A stretch of DNA of 64,000 nt from UBA2450 sp045226015 (GTDB lineage Bacteria; Bacillota_I; Bacilli_A; RFN20; CAG-826): NCBI GenBank assembly GCA_045226015.1, contig JBGVBY010000003.1:1-64000 (forward strand). The letters are read 5' to 3'. The notes beneath the pieces were generated by a model, which saw nothing but the letters and a program-made list of their open reading frames with translations, did not search any database and was not told the DNA's origin. Of the stretch, positions 15,599 through 22,704 are shown one piece after another. Position numbers and translations under genes: made by a program. The first letter of the stretch is position 1; each line of letters opens with the position of its first letter.

Positions 15599-17794
15599 AT
15601 GAAAAAAGTATTCGAATTAGAATTCGAAGGAAAGAAGTTCGTTGTTGAAACTGGCGAAATTGCTAAGCAAGCAGACGGCGCCGTTTTAGTGAGATTAAAC
15701 GAAACAGTAGTTCTTTCCACTGCATGTGCCTCTGATTTACCAAAGGAAGGAGATTTTTTCCCATTAACTGTGGGATATGAAGAAAAACAATACGCTGTTG
15801 GTAAAATCCCAGGTTCATTTTTAAGAAGAGAAGGTCGTGCTGGAGAACATGCTACCTTAACCGCAAGATTAATTGACCGTCCAATTAGACCAATGTTCTC
15901 TGAAGGATTCCGTAATGAAGTCCAAATCGTCAACACAGTTATGTCTGTTGATTTAGATTGCACCCCAGAAATGAGTGCAATGCTCGGCTCTAGCTTAGCC
16001 TTAGGAATTTCTGATATTCCTTTTGATGGTCCTATCGCTGGAGTTTATGTTGGTAGAGTTGATGGTAAATTCATCATTAACCCAACCGTTGAACAAAAAG
16101 CTAAATCTGACATTAACTTAGCAGTTGCTGGTACTAAAGAAGCTATTAACATGGTTGAAGCCGGTGCTGATCAAGTTAGTGAAGAAGATATGTTAGACGC
16201 TTTAATGTTTGGTCATGAAGCTATTAAGAAATTATGCTTATGGCAAGAAAAGATCATTAAAGAAGTCGGCAAAGAAAAACGTCACATCGATTTATATGTC
16301 TGTGATCCAGTCATTGAAAAAGATGTTACCGAAAGAGCGGAAGCTCGTTTAGTCAAAGCTATTTCTATCTTTGATAAACTCGAAAGACAAGACGCGATTG
16401 ATGCGATTGAAAACGAGATTATCGATGATTACGACAATAGAAAATATGAAGACGAAAAAACACATCAAAAGACCTTATCCATGGTTAAGGAAACTCTTGA
16501 GAAATTAGTCGCTAAAGAAGTTAGAAGATTAATTACTGATGAGAAGATTAGACCAGATGGTCGTAAAGTTGATGAAATTCGTCCATTAGACGCTCAAGTT
16601 GATTTATTACCAAGAACTCATGGTTCTGCAATGTTTACTAGAGGTCAAACTCAAGTTATCTCTATTACCACTTTAGGTGCTAAGAGTGACGAACAAATTA
16701 TTGATAATTTGACTGATGAAGAAACACGTCACTGGATGCATCATTATAACTTCCCACCATACTCTGTTGGTGAAGTTGGAAGAATGGGCTCTCCAGGAAG
16801 AAGAGAAATCGGCCATGGTGCATTAGGTGAAAGAGCGTTATCTTACGTTATCCCAAGCGCAGAAGAATTCCCATATACAATTAGAACTGTAGCCGAAGTT
16901 GTTGAATCTAATGGTTCCTCTTCTCAAGCTTCTATCTGTGCTTCATGTATGTCTTTAATGGCTGCTGGTGTCCCAATCAAAGGTATCGTTAGTGGTATTG
17001 CTATGGGATTAATCAGTTCTGGACCATTAGATGGTAAACATCCATACACAATCCTTACTGATATCCAAGGCTTAGAAGATCACTTTGGTGATATGGACTT
17101 CAAAGTTGCTGGTACTGAACACGGTATTACCGCTTTACAAATGGATATCAAAATCAAAGGTGTCACTAAAGAAGTCTTACGCGAAGCTTTAGCCCAAGCT
17201 CATGAAGCAAGAGCTAAGATTCGTGAAGTCATGAAAAAAGCCATTGCTGAACCACGTCCAGATGTCGGTAAGTACGCTCCTAAGATGGATACATTCTTCA
17301 TTGATGTTGACAAGATTAGAGACGTCATCGGTACCGGTGGTAAAGTCATCAATGACATTATTGCTAAATGTGACAATGTCAAGATTGACATTGAAGATAA
17401 CGGACAAGTTACTTTATACCACATGGATAGAGAAGTCATTAACAAGGCCAAACAAATCATTCTTGATATCGTTAGAGAAGCCAAAGTTGGTGAAGAATTC
17501 CTCGGTGAAGTCACACGTGTTGAAGAATATGGTGCCTTCGTCCACTTATTCGGAAACGTTGAAGGCTTATGTCATGTCTCTCGCTTAGGTTGGGGATTTG
17601 TCAATAGAGCTAGCGACGTTGTCAAAGTTGGAGACAAATTAAGAGTTCGTGTTATCGAAATCGATGACCACGGAAAAGTTAAGGTCTCTGCTAAAGAATT
17701 CATGGAAAAACCTGAAGGTGAAGAAGGAAGAAGACTTGAACACAACTCTCGTCCTGATAAATCCATCAAGGGTCCACGTAAATTCAGAAAATAA
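15599..17794 (+). CDS. pnp: Polyribonucleotide nucleotidyltransferase (PNPase)
   Basis: 731 aa from ATG 15599. Two RNase PH-like domains (the second with RPDGRKVDEIRPL and FTRGQTQ), a helical linker, then KH (DVIGTGGKVINDI at about 590) and S1 (GEVTRVEEYGAFVHLFG, about 635) domains. It degrades RNA 3'-5' by phosphorolysis and is a degradosome partner of RNase J-type enzymes. The start is uncertain: ATGs at 15554 and 15572 are in frame, but homology begins just after 15599. A TATAAC box at about 15546 would make the upstream ATGs nearly leaderless. Confidence 0.95.
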   Translation: MKKVFELEFEGKKFVVETGEIAKQADGAVLVRLNETVVLSTACASDLPKEGDFFPLTVGYEEKQYAVGKIPGSFLRREGRAGEHATLTARLIDRPIRPMFSEGFRNEVQIVNTVMSVDLDCTPEMSAMLGSSLALGISDIPFDGPIAGVYVGRVDGKFIINPTVEQKAKSDINLAVAGTKEAINMVEAGADQVSEEDMLDALMFGHEAIKKLCLWQEKIIKEVGKEKRHIDLYVCDPVIEKDVTERAEARLVKAISIFDKLERQDAIDAIENEIIDDYDNRKYEDEKTHQKTLSMVKETLEKLVAKEVRRLITDEKIRPDGRKVDEIRPLDAQVDLLPRTHGSAMFTRGQTQVISITTLGAKSDEQIIDNLTDEETRHWMHHYNFPPYSVGEVGRMGSPGRREIGHGALGERALSYVIPSAEEFPYTIRTVAEVVESNGSSSQASICASCMSLMAAGVPIKGIVSGIAMGLISSGPLDGKHPYTILTDIQGLEDHFGDMDFKVAGTEHGITALQMDIKIKGVTKEVLREALAQAHEARAKIREVMKKAIAEPRPDVGKYAPKMDTFFIDVDKIRDVIGTGGKVINDIIAKCDNVKIDIEDNGQVTLYHMDREVINKAKQIILDIVREAKVGEEFLGEVTRVEEYGAFVHLFGNVEGLCHVSRLGWGFVNRASDVVKVGDKLRVRVIEIDDHGKVKVSAKEFMEKPEGEEGRRLEHNSRPDKSIKGPRKFRK

Positions 17795-17810
17795 GCAAAA
17801 ACGATAAATA

Positions 17811-17835
17811 ACTCTCGAATTTTCGAGAGTTTTTA
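17811..17835 (+). terminator. Rho-independent terminator after pnp
   Basis: ACTCTCGAA-TT-TTCGAGAGT then TTTTATT. The T-tract merges into the -10 box of the next gene. Confidence 0.88.
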
Positions 17836-17836
17836 T

Positions 17837-17842
17837 TATAAT
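17837..17842 (+). promoter_or_regulatory. -10 box of the FAD oxidoreductase operon, overlapping a terminator tail
   Basis: Consensus TATAAT with only 6 nt to ATG 17849, so the expected start nucleotide is the A of the ATG. Any -35 would lie inside the pnp terminator hairpin and is not consensus. Confidence 0.65.
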
Positions 17843-17848
17843 AAAAGT

Positions 17849-19282
17849 ATGTTAGATGTAATTATTATAGGTGCAGGTGTATCAGGTGCTTTTATCGCCC
17901 GTAAACTATCCCGCTATAACCTTGATGTTCTCCTACTAGAAAGGGAGAGTGATGTAGGAAACGTCACGAGCAATGCGAATAGTGCGATTGTGCATAGTGG
18001 ATACGATCCTGTTCCTGGAACATTAAAAGCCAAACTTAATGTTCGCGGAAATCAAATGTTTGACGATATTGCTCGTGAACTCGATGTTCACTTTAATCGT
18101 TGTGGCTCTTTAACAGTCGCAACGAATGAAGAGCAACTTCGAATGCTTCATGATTTAGAAAATAGAAGCAAAGAAAACGGAGTCCCAGTTAGACTCATTT
18201 CTAAAGAAGAACTTTTTGAAATGGAACCAAATATTTCTAAAGAAGCTTTAGGAGCATTATTAGCACCTACCGCTGGAGTAATTGATCCATTTAATTTAGT
18301 GGTTCACTGTGTTGAAAACGCAGTGGATAATGGAGTGAAACTCCATTTAAGTGAAGAAGTTGTCGATATTTTAGATAAAGGCGAATATTTTATCGTTAAA
18401 ACCAACAAATCAGAATACGAGAGTAAAGTCGTAATCAACGCGAGTGGTTTATATAGCGATAAGATAGCCGCGATGGTGGAACCAATTGATTGGAAACTTA
18501 TTCCTAGAAAAGGTGAATACTTTGTTTTAGACCATTACGATATTGGCTTAGTCAATCACACGATTTTCCCTCTTCCAACTGCGAAAGGAAAAGGCGTTCT
18601 TGTTTCTATGACTAGTAGCAACAATTATATTGTTGGTCCTAGTAGTGAACCAATTGACGATGTTGAAGATTTCTCCACTGATGGATTAACTTTAGGTGAT
18701 ATTCGTCGTCAAGCAACAGAACTTGTTCCTACAATTCCATTTAACCAAGTGATTCGTGTCTTCTCTGGTATAAGACCAACATCTACTAGACATGACTTTA
18801 TTATTGAACCTGCAAAGAGTAATGAAAGATTTATCAATGTTGCGGGTATTGAATCTCCTGGACTAGTCTCTTCACCTGCAATCGCAGAATATGTCTATGA
18901 GAATTACATTTCTAAATTATTTAATTTAGTAGAAAAAGAAAATTACAATCCATGCGTTAGAAAATATCATCGCTTAAATGAAATGAGCGAAGAAGAACGT
19001 AATCGCATGATTAAAGAAAACCCAGAATACGGAAAAATCATTTGTAGCTGTGAGAAAGTCTCTTTAGGAGAGATTAAGGAACTTCTTTCTAGAAGTGTTC
19101 CACCTACTACAGTAAAAGGTGTTAAAAGAAGATGCCGCGCTGGATTTGGTAAGTGTCAAGGTGGATTCTGCTCTCCAATGGTCACTCTTATCTTAGCGAA
19201 ACATTATGGTCTTTCTCCTTTAGACATCAAATGGGATAAAGAAAACTCTAATATCCTCAAGGAAGAGGTGAAGAAGTTATGA
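17849..19282 (+). CDS. FAD-dependent oxidoreductase with [2Fe-2S] BFD-like domain (GlpA-type)
   Basis: 477 aa. N-terminal FAD-binding GAGVSGAFIARKL (residues 8-20), a DAO/GlpA-like catalytic body, and a C-terminal BFD-like Fe-S domain with Cys at about 399, 401, 429, 436 and 441 (CSCEKV, CRAGFGKCQGGFCSP). This is the architecture of anaerobic glycerol-3-phosphate dehydrogenase GlpA and relatives. With the next two genes it forms a complex found in fermentative Bacillota. The likely reaction is oxidation of glycerol 3-phosphate (L-2-hydroxyglutarate-type substrates are an alternative). Leaderless start; overlaps the next gene by 4 nt (ATGA). Confidence 0.85.
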   Translation: MLDVIIIGAGVSGAFIARKLSRYNLDVLLLERESDVGNVTSNANSAIVHSGYDPVPGTLKAKLNVRGNQMFDDIARELDVHFNRCGSLTVATNEEQLRMLHDLENRSKENGVPVRLISKEELFEMEPNISKEALGALLAPTAGVIDPFNLVVHCVENAVDNGVKLHLSEEVVDILDKGEYFIVKTNKSEYESKVVINASGLYSDKIAAMVEPIDWKLIPRKGEYFVLDHYDIGLVNHTIFPLPTAKGKGVLVSMTSSNNYIVGPSSEPIDDVEDFSTDGLTLGDIRRQATELVPTIPFNQVIRVFSGIRPTSTRHDFIIEPAKSNERFINVAGIESPGLVSSPAIAEYVYENYISKLFNLVEKENYNPCVRKYHRLNEMSEEERNRMIKENPEYGKIICSCEKVSLGEIKELLSRSVPPTTVKGVKRRCRAGFGKCQGGFCSPMVTLILAKHYGLSPLDIKWDKENSNILKEEVKKL

Positions 19283-20532
19283 TTAAGAAAGATTTAGTAA
19301 TTATCGGTGGTGGATCCGCTGGTATGGCGGCCGCAATTGAAGCAAAGAAAAACGGTATTGATGATATCCTTATCCTTGAAAAGGATAGTGTTCTCGGTGG
19401 TATCTTAAATCAATGTATTCATAATGGCTTTGGATTAACGGAATTCAAAGAAGAATTAACTGGTCCAGAATATCTTTCTAGATTTGCTGATCAAGTTGAA
19501 GAACTAGGTATTGAATATAAACTTGATTCCTTGGTTTTAGATGTTACTGAAAATAAGGTAGTTACTTACTCTAACGCAAAGGATGGAGTGGTTTTAGTTG
19601 AGGCTAAAGCAATCATCTTTGCGACAGGCTGTTATGAAAGAGGACCTGGAGCGATTCAATTAGCAGGAGATCGCTGTAGCGGTATCATTACCGCTGGAAC
19701 CGCTCAAAAGTATTTAAATATTCACGGATATCTCGCTGGTAAACGTATTGTTATTCTTGGTAGTGGCGATATCGGCTTAATCATGGCAAGAAGAATGACT
19801 CTTGAGGGGGCAAAAGTTTTATGTGTCAGTGAACTTATGCCTTATTCAAACGGATTAAATAGAAACATCGCTCAATGTTTAAATGACTACAACATTCCTC
19901 TATATCTTTCCCGTAGTGTTTTACGTGTTGAAGGAAAGAAAGGTAGGGTAGAAAAAGTTGTATTAGCGTCAGTAGACGATAAGATGAAATTCATCCCAGG
20001 AACTGAGATGGAATTTGAATGTGATACGCTTCTACTTTCTGTTGGACTTGTTCCATATGTGAGTTTACTCGATAAGCTTCATGCGGAGATGAGCACCACT
20101 AGAGGAGCGAAAGTTAACGATCAACTTATGACTTCAATTGATGGAGTGTTTGCGTGTGGAAATTGTTTACACGTTCATGACGTTGTTGACTTTGTAACTG
20201 ATGAAGGAAGAGACGCTGGTCGAGGTGCTGCTAATTACATCAAAGGCTTATCAGAAAAGAAGAAACACATCGCTGTTAAACCTGGAGACGGAGTGTCTTA
20301 TGTTATTCCTCAATTTATTGAGACTGATTTAAATAATGACATTACCTTTAAATTTAGAGTTCGCAGACCAATTCAAAATGTCTTTGTGAACTTTACATCA
20401 AACGGAGAACTTGTTCATAAAGTTGTGAAGCCAGTTCTTATTCCTAGTGAAATGGTAATGATAAAACTTAATAAAGACAAACTCGTTAACGTTAAAGATG
20501 AAATAGTCGTATCTTTGGAGGAGAGAAAATAA
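19279..20532 (+). CDS. NAD(P)/FAD-dependent pyridine nucleotide-disulfide-type oxidoreductase
   Basis: 417 aa. GGGSAGMAAAIEAKKNG FAD motif at residues about 9-25, an internal GSGDIGLIMARRM NAD(P) motif (about 158), and a C-terminal FAD-binding ACGNCLHVHD segment (about 293-302). Partner of the GlpA-like subunit, probably passing electrons to or from NAD(P)H. It starts within the preceding stop codon (ATGA) and ends in a TAATG overlap with the DUF1667 gene, so all three are tightly coupled. Confidence 0.85.
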   Translation: MIKKDLVIIGGGSAGMAAAIEAKKNGIDDILILEKDSVLGGILNQCIHNGFGLTEFKEELTGPEYLSRFADQVEELGIEYKLDSLVLDVTENKVVTYSNAKDGVVLVEAKAIIFATGCYERGPGAIQLAGDRCSGIITAGTAQKYLNIHGYLAGKRIVILGSGDIGLIMARRMTLEGAKVLCVSELMPYSNGLNRNIAQCLNDYNIPLYLSRSVLRVEGKKGRVEKVVLASVDDKMKFIPGTEMEFECDTLLLSVGLVPYVSLLDKLHAEMSTTRGAKVNDQLMTSIDGVFACGNCLHVHDVVDFVTDEGRDAGRGAANYIKGLSEKKKHIAVKPGDGVSYVIPQFIETDLNNDITFKFRVRRPIQNVFVNFTSNGELVHKVVKPVLIPSEMVMIKLNKDKLVNVKDEIVVSLEERK

Positions 20533-20873
20533 TGAAAGAATTTACTTGTATTGTTTGTCCTCGTGGATGTCGATTAAAGATTGACGATAACCTTAACGTT
20601 ACTGGAAACTCTTGTCCTCGTGGAGCCCAGTACGCGAAAGATGAAGTGACCAATCCAAAAAGAATGATTACTTCATTTATGAGGGTTAAAAATAGAGAGA
20701 ACTGTGTCGTCTCTGTTAAGACTTCAACATCAATTCCAAAAGGGATGATTTTTGAAGTGATGAATGAAATTAATCGAGTGGGAGTTGACGCTCCTACTCA
20801 TATCGGTGATATCGCTATTAAAGATGTTTTAGGCACAGGAGCTGATATCATCATTACAAAAAATATCAAATAA
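20532..20873 (+). CDS. DUF1667 Cys-rich small subunit
   Basis: 113 aa. An N-terminal CIVCPRGC motif (Cys 6, 9, 13) and a further Cys in NSCPRGAQYA (about 33) resemble an Fe-S cluster binding site. DUF1667 proteins are encoded next to the two FAD oxidoreductases in many anaerobes and are assumed to be the third subunit. Biochemical role unproven. The next promoter follows the stop at once; no terminator is seen. Confidence 0.85.
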   Translation: MKEFTCIVCPRGCRLKIDDNLNVTGNSCPRGAQYAKDEVTNPKRMITSFMRVKNRENCVVSVKTSTSIPKGMIFEVMNEINRVGVDAPTHIGDIAIKDVLGTGADIIITKNIK

Positions 20874-20875
20874 TC

Positions 20876-20904
20876 TTTTAACTAATTTTTAAATTTGTTA
20901 AAAT
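20876..20904 (+). promoter_or_regulatory. Promoter of the RNase J gene
   Basis: TTTTAA (20876-20881), 17-nt spacer, TAAAAT (20899-20904), with SD GTGAGG before ATG 20950. This is a leader of about 40 nt, unlike the leaderless genes nearby. Confidence 0.5.
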
Positions 20905-20949
20905 ATTAGTACATATTCAGGATAGTCAATATTCTATAAGTGAGGATCT

Positions 20950-22638
20950 ATGTCAGAAAAGATTAAAGTGTTTGCTTTAGCGGGCCTTGATGAAGACGGC
21001 CGTGATTGTTATGTCGTAGAAATTAACGATGATATTTTTGTTATTGACGCTGGATTATCTTTGCCTGATAAAACTATCCCTGGAGTTGATTGCTTACTTC
21101 CAAACTTTGACTATTTAGTCAAAAACAATAGTCGTATTAGAGGCTACATTATGACCCACGGTCATGATGAGAGTATTGGAGCGATTCGTTATTTCTATAA
21201 ATACGCTCCAGCACCAGTCTATTGTACAAAGACCACAATGACCATTATGGAAGGTCAACTTGCAATCAACGATCAGCAAAAACTCAAATACGATTTTAGA
21301 TTAGTTAATCCAAGCGATGACATTATTATTTCTGGTAGAAGAATTAGATTCTTCCAAACATGCCATAACGCTGCTAACTCCTTTGGAGTTGCTATCCATA
21401 CCGAACAAGGTAATATCATCTTTACTGGAGACTATATTATTAACTTCGCTACCGAAGAAACAAATTATCAATTTGATTTAGCAGCCGCTAGTGAACTCGC
21501 TAAAGAACCAACACTTCTTTTAATGGCGGAATCAAAATCCGCTGATAAGAAAGGATATTGTTCTCCTAAGCATCGTAGTAGCGATTTAATTGAAAAATAT
21601 TTCAAGACCAATAAGCGTATCTTTGTTACCTGTTATTGGCAAAACATGTACCGTATTAGAGAAGTAATTCGTTTAGTGAAGAAATATGGTAAGAAAATTT
21701 ATTGTTACGATAACTATACTTCCATCATCATGAATCAAATCATTGCCGCAACCGGCACTGGTTCAATTGAAGAGAAAGATTTTGTTGGTAAAGAAGACCT
21801 TCTCAGAGTGAGAAAAAACGACTTAGTCGTTTTGATGGTGGGTCAAAATGATGATTTATTTAAAGAGATCAATGCTTTAGTAAGCGGTAATAACGCTGAT
21901 AAGAGAATTCACATTGATCCTGATGATATTTTCATTAACTTAGCTATTCCTAGACCAAGCTTTGAAACTTTGTGTACGAGATCCATGGATAACGTTTATC
22001 GTACTGGCTGTGAAGTTGTCTGGATTAAAAGCAAAGAAGTCTCTGCAATGCACGCTAGAGAAGATGACCTTCGCTTCATTTTGAACTTATTTAAACCTAA
22101 ATATTATTTCCCTGTTAGAGGGCATTACACCAAGATCATGGATAACGCTAAACTTGCCGTATCTTTAGGCATTGGTCTTAACCATATGAATGTCTTTGTT
22201 TTAGATAACGGCATGCAACTTATTTTCGAAGAAAATAGAAGACCAGTTATCTTACCTAACGAAGTAACAGGAGTGGATGTTAGTCCAATTTTAGTTGACG
22301 GAAAAGGTGTCACCAAAATTAGTGATGAAATCATTGAAACGCGTCAAAAGATGGGTGTTGATGGAACAGTTGTCATTGCTTCTACCGTTTCTAAATCACA
22401 AAAGAAGATTATTGCGGGCCCAGATTGCCAAATGAGAGGATTTGTTTTCATTAAAGAAGCTGAGCCATTATTAAAATCGATTACTCAAATCTATGTTGAT
22501 GAAGTTAACGCTGCATTAACTAGAAACCTTGATTTAGAGCAAACCAAGAATACAATTAGAGAAAGAATTAGATGGTTCATCCGTCGAGAAAATGGACGCG
22601 AACCGTTTATTGAACCGATAATCCTTATTGAGGAATAA
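20950..22638 (+). CDS. rnj: Ribonuclease J homologue with degenerate metal-binding site
   Basis: 562 aa, full RNase J length with beta-lactamase, beta-CASP and C-terminal domains. The family motif HxHxDH reads HGHDES at residues 70-75: the first two His remain, but Asp is Glu and the last His is Ser. The late His in the PVHGEY-type motif reads PVRGHY. HNAANSFG and TGDY (metal His/Asp) are kept. RNase J2 of Bacillus is similarly degenerate and works with J1, so this is probably a J2-like partner or structural subunit of the RNA decay machinery. A canonical J1 is not in the window. Confidence 0.85.
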   Translation: MSEKIKVFALAGLDEDGRDCYVVEINDDIFVIDAGLSLPDKTIPGVDCLLPNFDYLVKNNSRIRGYIMTHGHDESIGAIRYFYKYAPAPVYCTKTTMTIMEGQLAINDQQKLKYDFRLVNPSDDIIISGRRIRFFQTCHNAANSFGVAIHTEQGNIIFTGDYIINFATEETNYQFDLAAASELAKEPTLLLMAESKSADKKGYCSPKHRSSDLIEKYFKTNKRIFVTCYWQNMYRIREVIRLVKKYGKKIYCYDNYTSIIMNQIIAATGTGSIEEKDFVGKEDLLRVRKNDLVVLMVGQNDDLFKEINALVSGNNADKRIHIDPDDIFINLAIPRPSFETLCTRSMDNVYRTGCEVVWIKSKEVSAMHAREDDLRFILNLFKPKYYFPVRGHYTKIMDNAKLAVSLGIGLNHMNVFVLDNGMQLIFEENRRPVILPNEVTGVDVSPILVDGKGVTKISDEIIETRQKMGVDGTVVIASTVSKSQKKIIAGPDCQMRGFVFIKEAEPLLKSITQIYVDEVNAALTRNLDLEQTKNTIRERIRWFIRRENGREPFIEPIILIEE

Positions 22639-22663
22639 AAAGCACATTAAATTGTGCTTTTTT
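22638..22663. terminator. Rho-independent terminator after the RNase J gene
   Basis: AAAAGCACA-TTAAAT-TGTGCTTTT with a continuing T-run; the 5' arm overlaps the stop codon region. Confidence 0.9.
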
Positions 22664-22688
22664 CTTTCATTTTCCATACGTATACACG

Positions 22689-22694
22689 TATAAT
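22689..22694 (+). promoter_or_regulatory. -10 box of ftsK within GTATAC palindromes
   Basis: Consensus TATAAT 10 nt before ATG 22705. It is flanked by GTATAC at 22679-22684 and by the perfect palindrome ATGTATACAT at 22693-22702. This could be an operator covering the -10; the -35 is not clear. Confidence 0.55.
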
Positions 22695-22704
22695 GTATAC
22701 ATAT

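Noticed and set aside
11099..19282. Alternative genetic code with TGA as Trp (Mollicutes-like)
   Set aside because: TGA ends ylxR, the GlpA-like gene and comEA at their expected lengths; Trp is TGG.
22654..22704. Longer ftsK reading from 22654, or ATG 22693
   Set aside because: Both lie upstream of or inside the -10 box, and the first also overlaps the RNase J terminator.
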